Shown: positions 1 to 15,600 of the stretch, in pieces | Layout: every line of letters starts with the position of its first letter | How positions within the stretch are numbered: the first letter of the stretch is position 1 | NCBI RefSeq assembly: GCF_014898815.1 | Contig: NW_026515409.1 | Span: 1-64,000, forward strand | Length of the DNA stretch: 64,000 nt | Reading direction: 5' to 3' | Origin: Panonychus citri | Lineage: Eukaryota; Arthropoda; Arachnida; Trombidiformes; Tetranychidae | Program-made: the position numbers and the translations under genes | Notes under the pieces: generated by a model | What the model was told of the DNA's origin: nothing | Seen by the model: the letters and a program-made list of their open reading frames with translations, nothing else | The model's database searches: none

Positions 1-75
1 TCGCGAAAAGTTTCTTCAAGTTGACTGAAGTTTTCAGCCCACCGCCGCTCGAGGATTGATTTAAGAATCACCATC

Positions 76-1419
76 ATGGGTACGTATGGGATAAGGAAAT
101 GAGAAAGTGATTATAAAATTATTGTTCAAGTGAATGGCGGTGGACTGAATAATAATTGTTCGTCTCTTGTCAGATCCCATTCAACCTTCTCTTTCTTTTT
201 AGGGTCGATGGACCAATGCTCTTGGAGTCTAAGGCGATATTCCATTAAATGGATCTCAAAGACAATTGCAAAGTCGTATTCGTGTTGCACTTTTATCCAT
301 CAAACTGTCACAATTTAATCGACATCAAGCAAGTGTCGATCTCTGGTGGAAATTATAAGAACTCGAATTTTTTATTCGAAGATAAAAAGAAAAGGAAAAA
401 ATATTAATAGGGATCAGTTATCCATTCGTTTGAACAACAACAACAGTAAATTAGAAAACATGATGAGTTAAGGCTACTTTTTGTTACCTTTAGACAGAAT
501 AGAAGAAAGAGATTTCGATCATCATCTTCTTCTTGTCTTCAACGTTATCATCATCATTAATTCCCGTGCAACTCTCACTTTCTAGTCTTTCGTTTCGTTT
601 TTTCGCCTTTTTATCTTCTCTCATCCTCTCTCATTTCCCTTACTTTTCTCTCTCTTCTCTCTCTCTCTCTTTCTCTGTTTTTCTCCCTTCCATTCGCTCA
701 ATTTGTATTTATCTTACTTTCTCTGTTATTTTCTCTCTCTCTCTCCCTTTATTTATCTCTATTTCTCCCTCTCTCAATTTCTCTCAATTTTTCTTATCTC
801 TTTTTTTTCTCTTTTCTTGTTCTCCTGTGTATGTTTCGTGTCTATGTTTCTGTCTTTCATGATTGTCACAAATCACTCTTCATCTGTCTAATTTCTCTGT
901 CTGTGTTAAATCATCCCTCATCATCTTCATCTTCATTTTCATTATCATCTTGGTCTTTTTCGTATTCTCTATCGTCATCTTCACCTCTTTCTGTTTCTCT
1001 TGTTTCTTCAACTCAATGTTTATCAAAGAGAAACATAAACACAGTGCCATTGCCTCTTCGGAGGTTAAACAACGCCTGCAAGAATTTGTTTTAAATAAAC
1101 AGCGAGAGGCTAATCAACAAAAACCACAATCAAATCAACTACCACCACAACAACAACCTCAACCACAACAACCACCACCAACATCCCAATCACCACAACA
1201 ACAACATCAACAACAATTACCAACACAAGTATCGACATTAGCACAACACCACCACCACCTTCAGCATCATCATCACCATCAACCACAACAACCTCATCGC
1301 AATGCAACCGGATCAGTGTGTAATTCAATTACGGGAACAATCAACAATGGACAACCACCGGGTACCTGTAAATCCTCCATAACCAATAATTCAAATCAAT
1401 TCGTACACCTTGCTTGGTG

Positions 1420-1457
<38 letters not shown>

Positions 1458-1761
1458 CATTGAGACCACTTATTCTCTCATTTATCATCTCCCTCGTATT
1501 ACAACACCAACATTCAATAATATTATTCTTCAAGATTTTGCAATGAATCCACTTCTATTTACACAGATTGACATAGGAAAAAGAAAGTGGGTGCAAAATT
1601 GTTCTGCATGGGAAACATGCTATTGATATGATTTTATTAAACACAAATTATACGCATATGATATTTTCTATTACTATTATTACTATCATTGTAGGTTAAT
1701 TTGTTTCCTATTAGTAATAGATATATTGATTTATATGATATTCCAAACAGAAAACTCAATA

Positions 1762-1811
<50 letters not shown>

Positions 1812-1962
1812 TTCTTTCTTTCTCACTTTCCCTTTTATATTTCCACCATTTTCAGTTATTTCTGTTGATTCAATTCTTGTCATTTTAGTTACAATTCATT
1901 TTTAGTATTTACACCATCATTAAATATCATCATTGCTTTTACAAGATGGTTACACTCTCCCT

Positions 1963-2002
<40 letters not shown>

Positions 2003-3570
2003 TTCTCTCTCTCTTTTCTCCCTCGTCATCCATTTTCGAGATTCTTTCTTATTTTATTGATCTAATATAAATTAGGCTATCATGAAACCTTAATTCACAG
2101 AAATGATTAACAAAATTTTACATTTGATTATCATCTTGTTCATCGACATGATTGTTGTTTTTTGACCTTGTTTCAGTTTAGTGATTCCTGATTTTGATTT
2201 GATTTGATTTTTAGCTATTCCTTATTACTATTATTATGTTTACTTATTCATTGCTATTTGTTTATGTCCATTGACAGGGCTGTTTACATGTTAACAGTTT
2301 ACAATTACGTTTAATACTATTTGTATTATTGATTGTTTGATATTATTATTTTTGTCTAAAATTTATCGTCAATCATTTCAGTTTATCAAATGTTATTAAT
2401 TTATAATCTAAAACATAAAGTAATCAAATATCAAAAGAAATTGATGGAAACATCATAATTACAGATTAATCATGTTTATTATTAAATGGTAGTAGTAAAA
2501 AGTGAAAGATGATTAAAACTATCATTTTAATTAGAATCTCTTGAAAAATTGTAATTGTTGACGAATATGATTTCATAACAACAAAAGTGGATTCGATATA
2601 TATAAAAATAAATGGTGTTAAGAGGTTAAGGGGAAAACTCATCTTCCTCATCCTCATGCTGTTTTAATAAAGAAACATTAAGCTTCCAAGAAAATGTTAA
2701 GAAAACATTATTAGATGAATGCTTTTTTTAGCCTTGGAAGATGAAGATCGTAATGATGATACACTTTGAAAATTGTCCATTGGGTTGGTTAGGGTTAAAT
2801 TTGGAAACATTTTCAATGTTTAAATATAGTTAGTTAATTGTTGATCCATGGAAAGTGAGAGTAAATTGAATAACAAGGAAGTTGACAGTTACTCGCCAAC
2901 ACGTTTCAGTGTTTCTTTCATGTATCTTTCCTTTTTCTCATTTACTATTTTCATTGAATTTATCTCCATTATTATTAGAAAGATGATCATCTCCATGTGA
3001 TAATCTAGGTGACCTAGAGAGTTTATTCAATTTGACAAAAATAAACTTTGTTGTGGGAGGAAGATTAAACTATTAGGAAGAGATAAAGTGAGAGATGATG
3101 ATGATAATAATAATATTATCTTCAACGATGGTCATCTTTTTTTTATCCACATAATCTTATCCAATCACTTGTTCCCTTTCATTCAATCACAACTAATTCC
3201 TTTTAACTTATTTTCTTTTACCACCATAGGAATCCAGTCTCTGGAAAATATGAAGAAAACTTAAGCACCTTAAGGAAAACAGGTAAATATGTTTTATTAA
3301 TTGAAACGTAGGTGTTGATGATGATGAAAACAACTGTGATAATTAACCTGATTACCGTTACAATAGAGACAATGATCCATGTATCTTTCAAATCACCCTC
3401 ATCATCATCATCAGCATCCTTTTCACATTTACAGTTATGAGTATAAAAATATACTCGTAACGTTGATATTAAGTGTGTATATTGAACAGAAAGAGTCAAG
3501 TTATAATTGGCAACTTAACAGAATAAGAAGATCGAGTGAAGATGCAAAGAACGACAACTTTGAAGATGAT

Positions 3571-3636
<66 letters not shown>

Positions 3637-6600
3637 AAACGTCATTATTGTCAAGGTCTTTCTACAATTTTCCTTGCAAGTTAAGCAAACATTAACATGC
3701 ATTTAAAAAAAGCACCAATTTAACTTACATATAATGTTATTAATATAATAATGATAATATTATTAATTGCAACCACATCTACAATGATAATTACAATTGC
3801 AATTTACTGTAACAACAAAAATTTACACCTTGATACACTTTTTGTTTTTTTATATACTATGGTTGTATTTTCAATGCTTGATAATTTTCCTCCACCTCAG
3901 CTCATCCAAATCCATTATCAGAATCAATTATCCCTTGTTATGTGATTTAATTGCACAATTAATTAACTAATAAATAACTTCTCTCTCTCTTTTTCTCTCT
4001 CTCTCTGTGCTTCTGTACTATCCTCTCATCATAAATTCATCTTGAACCATCAACAGCTTCCGAACCTAATTTAAAAGTGCGATCAGCATTAAAGCAAAAA
4101 GTTATCGAACGGAGAAGTAACCAATCACCTCTTCTCAAACGTAAATTACCTAAAAATCGAGGTCGACATGGTCCAATATCGACTGGATCATCTTCCCTAG
4201 TGCATCAACATTCCTTGTATGGATCTATCACCGAAGGCTCAGCTTCGGCTCCTGTTTCCGCATCATCATCAAGTATGCATGAAAAATTAATCACTTCTAT
4301 TTACTAATTACAATTAATGACAATTTCACAACACGATACATATAATCCTTTTTTCATATTTCATATGTATTGTTTATCATCTCTCTCATTCTCTCTCTGT
4401 CTTAGTCTGTATCATTGCCGAATGATACACATCTAAATATAATTCATCTCTCATGCTCATCATGATGATTTTTCCTCAAGAAATTCTTGTCAAGGTTGTA
4501 AACTTCAGGCCGATGATATTTTGCTTATGATTATCTTTATAGTTTACTAATTAACAAGACTTTCTCTCTGATTCTAATTGAAAATCATATGATTCAAATC
4601 AACAAGTAATCAATTGACTCAAAGTCAGTTAGAAATTATCATCATCAACATTAATTATGTTCCAATATTTTTCCATTATATTAATCAATATTATACTCTC
4701 TTGTTGATTAATATAATAATAACATTTCTCTTTCATTTATTATCAGCTGACATGATGATTAGCCTCATAGTTTCGAACAATAATTAACAGTAATTATTAA
4801 TCAATTAGTGTGATTATAATTTTTTGATCATCACTTTAATCGTGAAATTTTCTCTCTCTCCATTAATATGGTTCTTTGACTTTCAAGTTCATCATTATAT
4901 CTCCATGATTACTCATTAAACAGTAACAATTCTGATGAGTATTATATTTCTTGAAGATAATCAAGGAAAATAAAAAGAACTAAATTTCCCAAACCAAAAT
5001 AGTTAACTGATACAGCTTTGAACATTTAAATTGTTTAGCCTTGATTACGAAAAAAAAATCGAAGTATATTTATATCTTATTACATTTACAGTTATAATCT
5101 AAGCTTGAAAATCGCTCTGCTTGTATTTTAATCACAATGATCAAGTTATTTTCAGTCTAATATCCTCTTCAGCTGATTTAAAATACTCACTGAGTTTTCA
5201 GGAGGAGGTGAAGGTGGAGAAACTTAAATTAGAACTATTTTGGGATAAACTTGACACTCTCAAGGTTACAGATCATATGTTTCATATTCACAGTGATGAT
5301 CATTTTCAGATAATCAAATGTAAACAATAATTTACCAAGAGAAACCAGAATCACCTTTTGGAGATGAAAACATTAATTACTATTACGGAACTTTACTGTT
5401 ATTGGTTTATTGTTTATTGTTTCTGGTTATTTGGCTGTTTCCTGCTTTCTGATAATCATATGCCCAATTTCGTCTAATTTTTAATCAACTGATTAGTTTA
5501 TTAATCGTTTCTCACCTGAAATTTTTCAAAAAAAAACAATTAGCTAGACGATAAAGTCAATTAACTAGCAGAATCAGTTTTCCCAGTCGATCCATAACTC
5601 TTCATATCGATAGTAATTAACTCCTGGTCATAGTGAAATCCCTTTACCAAAATAGCAAATGAAAACAAACAATTACAATTATGAAACTGGTTAATGATTA
5701 ATTTTTATCAATCAAATCGCTAAATACTATAAATTGAAACAATAGTCAATATTGTTTACAATTGTTGTTCAGAGGAAAATGATCCTCATCATTTTACAGA
5801 TAAATCCTTTAAAGTAAAATGATTATTTTGATGATTGGACAATTCCAACATCATCATCATCATCATTCTGATCATTTCAATTCTTATATTGTTTTAAAAT
5901 TTCAAAGTTTCTCCTTCCATCATCATCTTTATCATGTGTTTTTAGAACTTTTTACTTTTCGTCAAACATCATCATCATCATCACCATCTTCATCTTCATC
6001 TTCATCATCCTTATCATCATCTTACATGTACTATCTTTTGCCTCTATTTTTATAAATACAAGCAAACGTCCTTGAGCGATTACTCTGTTTACCCATAAAT
6101 TGTTGCAAAAATGGGATAAACATCATCATAATTATAATCATAATCATCATGCTCATTCTCATTGAACGACATTGAGCTTTTTTCCTTAGCATTTCAATGC
6201 CTCAGGCTCAATCAGAATTAAAATATTATCGTTATCATCATCAATATAATCAATGATTTCTCACATAAGCTAATTTACTAGCAGCGCTAATTACTAATTC
6301 AAAATTCAACAATCAACTGATTGATTGTTTTTCCTCTGTAATTTATCATCACATCACTTTTATAATTAAGGTGAACGACTTTAATTGTGTTAATTGTTGA
6401 ACTTTAATAATTTCTAGTAATCAATTAACAAAATTGACTTTAATCACAATAAGGTCAAGAAAAAATTTTCTTAATCTTGTTTACAAAAAATCACTAACTA
6501 ATTATTCAAGTTAATTTAATGTTTTTTTTTTAATTTACTTTCTAATGATTATCATCAGTTAATTATTTTTTTTGTTGTTTTCAACTCTTTAATTTTTCTC

Positions 6601-9600
6601 TTCTCTTTAAATTTCATTTTCATTACAATTTAATTTTCTTATCAGCGTAACAATTTGATTCTCAGCATCACCATGATTACAATAACGATTGATTAATTTT
6701 AGAAAGTTAACTTGATTACCTTGATTTTGATTCTAAATTTTTTTCTGTTTCCTTATTTCCATCTCAATTATACACATACACTTATTTATACTCTATCATT
6801 ATTGTAAGAAATTAATGTGTCATCAATTAACTTGATTATCACATTTCGTTAAGGACGTTCAGACGAAACAATCTCAACGTTGACAACGAAACGATAATAA
6901 AAACGAGATGAAGATCAACTAATAATATAAATATTCTGATTATATATTAATAGTATTGAGGGAAAAAAGGTAATAGAATTTAAATTGTAATTATCTAACT
7001 GTAAATACTTAACAACAGAAAAGTGAATTACAATTAAAATATTAATAATAAATTGGAAATGTAATTTAACCAAACATTGACATTGAAAATGAAACATTGT
7101 TACATAATTGAGGAATCAGTTAATTGTCTTGATTATCATAATTAATTATTAACTGTAGTTTATTTTAAATAGTAATTGTTGTTATATTATGTATCGGATT
7201 TTAAAGTAATTATTTTAATCAAATTTTTAAATTGTCAACCTTGAAAATTGTAAAAAAAAAGAAAACAATTTGATACTAATGCTTTTTGATTAACAATTTA
7301 CCTTGATTATTTTTTCAGTTTAGTTAATTTGTTTTGTGATTCAATTAATTGATGATTAATTATGATTTGGTTTTGTGAATTAAGAGGAAGACTTAATAAT
7401 GATGATGATTGAAACAATTTGATTTAAATTGCATCGGTTTTTTTTTGTTAAATCATCAGTTAAGATTAATTGATTTACAGGTTTGAGAAAATGTTTCCTT
7501 TCTTGATTATCTTTATTAGATTTACGATTAACAAGAAAACAACTATAATTAGTTAATTGTAATCAGAAATCATCAAATAAGTGCAATATGATTACAATTA
7601 GCTAATCAACTGTTATAACAATTGTTTGCAAAATCTAATACAATTATAAATAACTGAAAAGAAAAGTCAACTCACTAATCAATTGATCGTTAAATTATCA
7701 ATGATTATCACAATCAACTAATTCTCAATTGGATTGTTAATCATGACCAATTTTCGATTCAAAATAGAAAATTAATTTTACGTTATTTAATTTCTACATT
7801 GATTATTGTTTTGATGATCAACTTATGATATATTTACCTGTTTCTCGATTGGCCAATAATCATAACCTTACCTTGATTAGATTTGATATTTTTGTTCATT
7901 TTATAATGATTTAGTGTCTTTCTCATTCATTATTGTTATTATCATGATTATTATTACTTTTATGATTGTTTCTTATGTGAGCATAAAAATAATACGAGAA
8001 TTGTAATATTATGAGAAACTAAAAATACATTTGACATTGAAGTTATTGTTACCATGAAGTATTAGATATTTTGTCTGATCGTTTTTCAAATATATCATTT
8101 TAATTTATATTTTCTCGTCTTATTGATGATATATTTTCCTATCCATTGATTTGTTTGTGGCTTCGTCCTTATCATCATAGTTAAAATGATTATATGCTGA
8201 TGATATTTTCGCTCATTTCTCTATGGACATTTTCTTATTGTCTTCCTGTTGATTGTTGATGTTTCTCTCTCTCTCTCTTTCATTGCTTGTTGATTGTTGT
8301 TGATCATGATGAATCCATTGAAAGATAAATACCTGTTTTCATTTCTCCATGGAAAGAAAAAGTAGCAAAGAATGTTTTTTTTTCACTCTAACCTCTGTTA
8401 CTATGTATATTTCAAATTGAAAGCTTCATTAATCCCATCGGTTTTTCAATCTCTTTCGTTAGTTTCTTTCTTTTTTTCTCTCTCTCTCTTAAAAAGTAGG
8501 TCAGGTTAGGTAAGTTGTTATAATAAACTCTATAAAAACCAGGATTTTTACTGGTAAAAAGGTAGGGAAAAGTAAGGTTTCTCTTTCTTTTTCACTGTTA
8601 CACTCTGTTCTGTACTTGCCTCTACCATATCATCAGACATTGATAATTTAGTTTCTATTTATAACTTTCAGTGTTGTTGCTGCTGCTCAGGTTCACATAT
8701 ACATAGACATTTATACACATACAGAAAGATATAAACATGTACATGAACATGCATATACTCATAACAATATTATAAAAGAATGAGATTGAAATGATGATGA
8801 TGATGAAAAAAGAAGTAAAATGAAGAAAAAAATCTATTGATATAAACTTTTCTCTTCCTATGATGATGACAAAAAATATGATGGTGATGATGAAAAACAA
8901 TTACACCAACATGAAGAGTATCTTCCTTATCCTTGAGATTTATTGTTTACATTATGGCTACATGATTAATACAATTAAATAGATAAAAAAAAATATCATA
9001 TCTAATTGATGAGAATGATAATTAATAATTAATAAGTTGAACAAGAGTCACAATGATTTTCCTTTGATTACAATCATTGAAATTAGATTGATATTTTTTT
9101 GTCCTTAAAAGGGGAAAGTTAATTAATTTCATTCCGAGTGATGTGACCTTAATTGTAGCCGTAATTATAACAGATAATTTGATTAGATAACAGGGACGCA
9201 GATTTTAATGGTTAAGGTTAAAGACCAGAGTAAATTGTTGGTTAATTGCGAATTGAGAAATATGGAAATTTGTTCCTTTTGCTTTCCAAAAAGGGGTTAA
9301 CACAATAACAACACTTTCGTTTTCTTTTTTTTGATTTTTTCACAAAATAATCAAGATTAATTACGATGCGAGTTAATGCTTTGGATTTTTTTCGTCTTTT
9401 GATTGGACATAATATCAGGACCGATGAGTAGAATCAATAACAGGGTACATTCATTTGATGAACAATTGGATTAAAAACATTGACACAGAAATACATTGAG
9501 AAAAAAACAGACTAAAAGATAATAACCAATACAAAAAAAAAATGGGAAGAATTTGTTGGCTTTTGATTAGAACTCGGTCTTTGACCGTTATCAGTTACAC

Positions 9601-12600
9601 ATTGATCTAAGATCCATTAAAAACAAATGACATAAATTATTGATTAAAAGGGTTTAAAATGTTGATTTGTTTGGGTTCTAGTGGAAGTTTAACTTCCTTT
9701 CTGACTTCTTATAAACTGTAAGAAATGATAGAAAAGACAGAAATAGAAGCATGATTAGAAAATTGAATTAGTTGTTACAATTCAAACAATTATTAATGAG
9801 TAAATTACTTACTTTCGATAATATTGTCATAAACAGAGTCGTTAGTAGCTTCTTCGAGGTCTTGGACCATAACTACCAAACTATGAAAGAGCATATCGTC
9901 TTCTTCCGTGAGTCTCAATTCTTCACGAAAGAAGTGTAGAAGATCTTGAATATTAGAGTCAACCACTTCATGAGGGATTGACTTATCAACGGGTGATTTA
10001 CTCCTGACTTCATCGCCCAGTTCAGCCATATGAGTAGTGAGCTTGTCACATTCTGTTTCTAAAAAGAGAATCAAGAAGAAATCAAAAGAAAAAGCAATCA
10101 AATTAGAAATGTAAAATTTATCAATAATAATAAGAGAGTATAAACAAAGGGAAAGAAAAGCTAAAAATTGAATAAAACCTTGAGTGAGAGAAAGAGAGAA
10201 CAGAAAAGAAAGGGAAAGAGTCAATTCTTAACTCTTTTTTTCTTTATTCTTACCTAATACTGTCTTTTTGCTCTTTTTGTTCTTCATGCGTTCATTGTAG
10301 ATAGCAATCATGTCTGCTTTCTTACCAAGCCTGGCTTCTTCGGCATTTCCATTTCTTTTGATATATTGCATATCTGCCATATACTCTTGTCGTTCTTTAG
10401 TTTCAATACATTTGCGACATTTACAGTCTCGATGCTTACAATGTCGCTTATGCCCTAAAGAAAAAAAAGAAGAAAAAAAAGAAGAAAAAAAAATGCGAGA
10501 AGAAAAATATTAACCCTAATGTCTCATTGAAAATGGAAGAAGATTAAAAATTTGTTAATCTTACCTTTGAGTAAAACTTTGATTCCGTGATTCAAGCATA
10601 TAGCACAATTAGGTTCTCGTTTCTTTTTCTTCTCGTCATTCATGATAGTAGATGATTATAATTAAAATAAATATCAAACAAATATTATGGCACAATCAAA
10701 ACAGAAAATTAATTCTTAACAAACACAACAATCAAAGCGACTCAGTTATTGGAAAAAGACTCGAGCGCCTCCACTGGTTGTGTAAAGTTTTCCAACTAAC
10801 GTGAATTGTGAAGAGCTGAATTTAAATAAACCCTAACTCAGAGTCTCTTCTTGTAACCAGAATATAAAATTACATTTGTAACAATTAGAAGAAAATTAAT
10901 CATTCTAATGAAATTAATTAGCTGATGGAAACAAAAAAAGATATTCTCTGTGTATTTATGACGAATGGATTTACTGTTTGACTTTTCTTTCTTTACCATT
11001 GGTCTGTTGTTATCTAATCTTAATCTAAACTAATTGAAATCGTTTCAAGTTCCCAATCAATTGATTAGCAATTTGTCCACATCCAAGTGATAATTAAAGA
11101 TAAAGACCTAATGATGAAAATGATGAAAAAAAAGTTCCCATTGTGTTGGCCTGTATTTTTTTGTTCTTCATGTTTTCTGGGTCTTGGTTCCTTGTGATTG
11201 TTGAACCAGAATTTGAATGTTTCTATTCACTTTCTCTCTCTTTCTATTTTCCTCCTTTTTCATCCTTCTTTTCCTCTCATTTCATGATGATCATGCTGAT
11301 GAAAAGTATTATAAATATAGAGAGAACACCAAGTACATGAAGAAGAAGAGAAAAATATTCTCCTGAACCTTTTATTCCTCTTTCTCTTTCCATGTCTATT
11401 TATACATTTGGCCTTTTCTATTTATAGTTCAATCTATTTTTCTCTTTCTTCTTGCCTTTGGTATTAATCTGAGTCTTACTTATTTTCTCTTTCTTTTTCT
11501 CTGTCTATCTTTTTACTTCTTCTTCTTCCTTTGATGCTGTTGTTCCTGTTATTTTCTTCATCTTCTCCATCCCCTCTCTCTCTCTCACTCACTTTTGTTT
11601 GCATCATCTCAGTGATACAAGAAAATAGTCCACCAACAAGTCCCTATGGAAGTTCATCGATAAAACCTTTGGATTCAGATAATTCAGGGAATTTGCTTTC
11701 TCATTCTTCGCATCCAGATGATTGTCATATAACTAATTTTATAACCGGAAATCATATTGACAGGGGAGGAGGAGGAGGAGGCAGTGGGAATGGTAGTCCT
11801 CCATTGCATTCGTCGTCGCTTCATCATTCGGGAGCCATTCTATCACATTCTTATGTCCATCCTCATCCACATCCAGCCACCACTCATCATGTAGCCTCAA
11901 TCGATGGTTCAATTGGTCATCCGACGATAATTAAGTCAAACCATCGTCGATTAGGACGAACTCACTCAGCACCTCTTCCTTTAGGTCACCTTAAACTACA
12001 TTCAGCCTCTTCGTCACCCGTCTCATCACTTACTACTTGTACCACATCTTCATCTCCCTCTGACCATCAATCGTCAACACCTCAACAAGTAACACCTTCA
12101 TCATCATCCCAACATCATCGGAATCTTGTTAAACAACATATTAGGCAAACGGTGTTAACCCGAGCTTCAAGTAAACAACAACTTCAAAGTCAAAGTTTCG
12201 AAGAGGAAACAGAAGCGGCAATTGCTCAAGATGATATGGTTGATTCACCGCTGGGGGCTATGGGAGTTACATCATCTTCCAGTGGAGTGGGAACTATGGG
12301 ATCAGCAGCATCTACACCTCCACTAACAGGATCGATATCCAATTTACCTGGTGGAAGCAGCATTCCAAGTCGAAAAGAAAGAATCAAACGCCAATACTCA
12401 CAAGAAGCACCACCCACACCGGAAGAGGGAACATCTTCTTGTTCAATAAGTGGAATTGAGTCAAGTTATTCAATCGATTATTTAGCTAGTGGGAGTGGGT
12501 CAGGTTCGGTTGGTTCAGCGTCGAGTGGATGTAAATCTCGAGAAGCAACACCAACCGAATTGGGAGGAATTGTAAGAACGGGAAGCGGTGGAAATGGTAA

Positions 12601-15600
12601 CACAAGTGGGGGAGAACCGATCATGATGAAACAATCGAGTCATGAACGGGAAGCATTCCTTGCCCAACAACGGGACTTGATATCACCTCAATTGCAAATG
12701 CCCCCAATTCAAGATCCCGCTTTATATGAGCAAATTATTTATCAACTTCAACAACAACTCATTTTATTTCAAGGACAACAACACAGTCAACCCTCCCCTC
12801 CGAATCATCAATCCTCTTCCTCACTGCACCATTCAAATTCATCCGTAATAACATCACATCCACACCATCCCTCACATGGACATCCACTTCCACCTCCACC
12901 ACCACCGCCACCACCTTCCACTGTTGTTACTCATCATCACCCTCATCATCCACTCCATACAATATCATTGCTTCCAGAAGGAAATCAATATCCACAGATT
13001 CTTTCTCATTCCCGTTATCCATATTACGACTCAACTCGTCCACTTTCCCGAGCCTCATCAAGTCCTTTTGTAGCACTTAAATCATCGTCTTTGGAAAAGT
13101 CGTCATCTCTCTCACCACCAATTAACTCTAGAAAATCAACAACAGGCTTAGCCTACGATAATCTTATGCTCAAACATCAATGTTGCTGTGGAGATAATTC
13201 CTTCCACCCTGAACACTCTGGTCGATTACAATCGATTTGGGCTCGTCTCCAAGAAACTGGTCTTGCCTCAAGGTGTGAAAAGATTCGCTCACGAAAAGCA
13301 TCACTAGAAGATGTCCAATTATGCCATTCAGAAGCTTATTCCTTACTTTTTGGAACTAGTCCTTTAAACCGACCAAAACTGGATGCCGCCAAATTGGCCG
13401 AGTTACCGATTAAATCTTTCGTTATGTTAGCCTGTGGTGGGATTGGCGTCGATTCTGATACAACTTGGAATGAGCTACACACCGCATCGGCTGCGTTAAT
13501 GGCTGTTGGCTGTGTATGTGAATTGGCCTTGAAAGTTGCTCAAGGTGAATTGAAAAATGGTTTTGCCATTGTAAGGCCTCCAGGTCATCACGCTGAAGTT
13601 AACCAGGCGATGGGATTTTGTTTCTTTAATTCCTTGGCCATTGCAGCTCAAATGATACGAAAAAAGCACAACATGGAAACTATTTTAATTGTTGACTGGG
13701 ATGTTCACCATGGTAATGGAATTCAGCAGATTTTTTATGACTCATCTCATGTACTGTACATTTCACTTCATCGTCATGATGATGGTAACTTTTTCCCCGG
13801 TACCGGTGATCCAACTGAAATCGGTATTGAAGATGGAACTGGTTTCAATGTGAACATCGCCTGGTCCGGTGGAATATCCCCCGAAACTAAAGGTGACGCT
13901 GAATATTTGGCAGCTTTTAGGTCAATTGTTTTACCAATTGCCAAAGACTTTGATCCGGAAATTATTCTGGTCGCTTGTGGGTTCGATGCTGCCGCTGGTC
14001 ATCCACCACCATTGGGAGGTTATCAAGTGTCACCAGCATGTTTCGGCTGGATGACCAAACAATTGATGAAATTAGCTAACGGAAAACTTGTCTTAGCATT
14101 AGAAGGAGGGTAAGTGGTGACTTGTTTTTCCTTCTAACAATTTGAAACACAATCAAACTGACCATTTTAATTGTTCACTTATTGTTAATCTTTCAGGTAC
14201 GATTTACCTTCGATATGTGATTGTGCCCAAGAAAGTGTAATGGCCTTGCTCGGGGATGAGACAACTCCTATTAATGACCAAGAGCTCAATCGACAGCCAT
14301 CTCAACAGGCCATTGATACACTTAAAAAAGTTATTAACATTCAAGGTAATTTAAATTTGGATTTTAATTGTTGTTATTTTCTTGTTTACATTGATTAATG
14401 TTTACTTACACTTTACCAAGTTTCATGATTATATTGTGTTTAATTTTTGATAGCAATTTACATCTAGAGGCAACTTTAATTGCTAAGGGTTACAAATGAT
14501 GATATTCTTGTTGTATAGTTAATTTAAAACAAAAAAAAATTTGATTGTAAATTTGATTGAGTTGTAATTTAGTGAATAAGTAAATTACATAACTTGATAT
14601 TTTACATTCATCTTAAATGATTTACTTTATAAACAAGTTAATTATTTTTGAGGATAACAATTAATAGCAAGGTAATCCAGATTTTACAACAATTTGAGGT
14701 TTCACTTAATCAAATTAATTTTAATTTCTTTCATTGATAATAACCAAAAATAATCAAAATCTAGTTCACCTTTTTGATTAAAATTGCTGAATGGAAACAA
14801 AAATAAACAACCTTGCAAATTGTTATGATTTACACTTTAATCAACATTAAAATGATTAAGATTATCAATGATTATAATTACAGTTAATCTGTTTATGTAA
14901 TAAACAAATAAATTTTAATCATTATGATAATTTAAAAATACCGTTAACATTTTGTTTATCTGATTGATTATCATAATATTTAAAAAAATCATTTAGAAAG
15001 TGAAATTAACCATATTGATTGAAATTTACCAGCAATTAAATTCAATAATAATAATCAGTTAATTGTTTTAAGATCATCATATAACCTTGTTTCATAATGA
15101 AACTTTCATTTAACATGAAACAATTTACAATATTTCTAGTTTCATTATGATTAATTCAAAATTAACCATGGAACAATTAACTGATTTAGTTTAATGATGA
15201 CTTTTCATTTTCATCAAATTTTCTTTTGTATTCAATTAATCATTAATGATACATTGTTTCTCTTTAATTGTGATTAAATTGTCAATTGGCTCAAATAGCT
15301 GCTCATTGGCCTGTAGTTAAACGTTACGCTCATCTCATTGAATGTTCACATTTGGAAGCTCAAGAAGCCGATAACGATGAGTTCGGAGCACCCGCCTCAG
15401 CATTGGCCTCTCTTACCATGAAGCATTTAAAGTATGTAATTAACGGTTAATTGTTGAACAAAATTAACTAATTAAAATGACAAACCTTTTTTTTTTCTCA
15501 ATGAACGATCAAATAACTAATTGTTTATTTCTGTTTCTTAACCAACAATTAGTTCTCAACCTTCAAGTGAGGAACCAATGGATCAAGATGTGGATAAATG

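Noticed and set aside
533..1094. Long open frames rich in Ser, Leu and Phe before HDAC4 exon 2
   Set aside because: They follow (TC)n-type intron sequence; the real exon begins at 1029 by frame and homology.
9805..10224. Reading the whole 139-codon frame as one exon
   Set aside because: The first half is intronic; the acceptor at 10059 and phase with the DM exon define the true exon 3.
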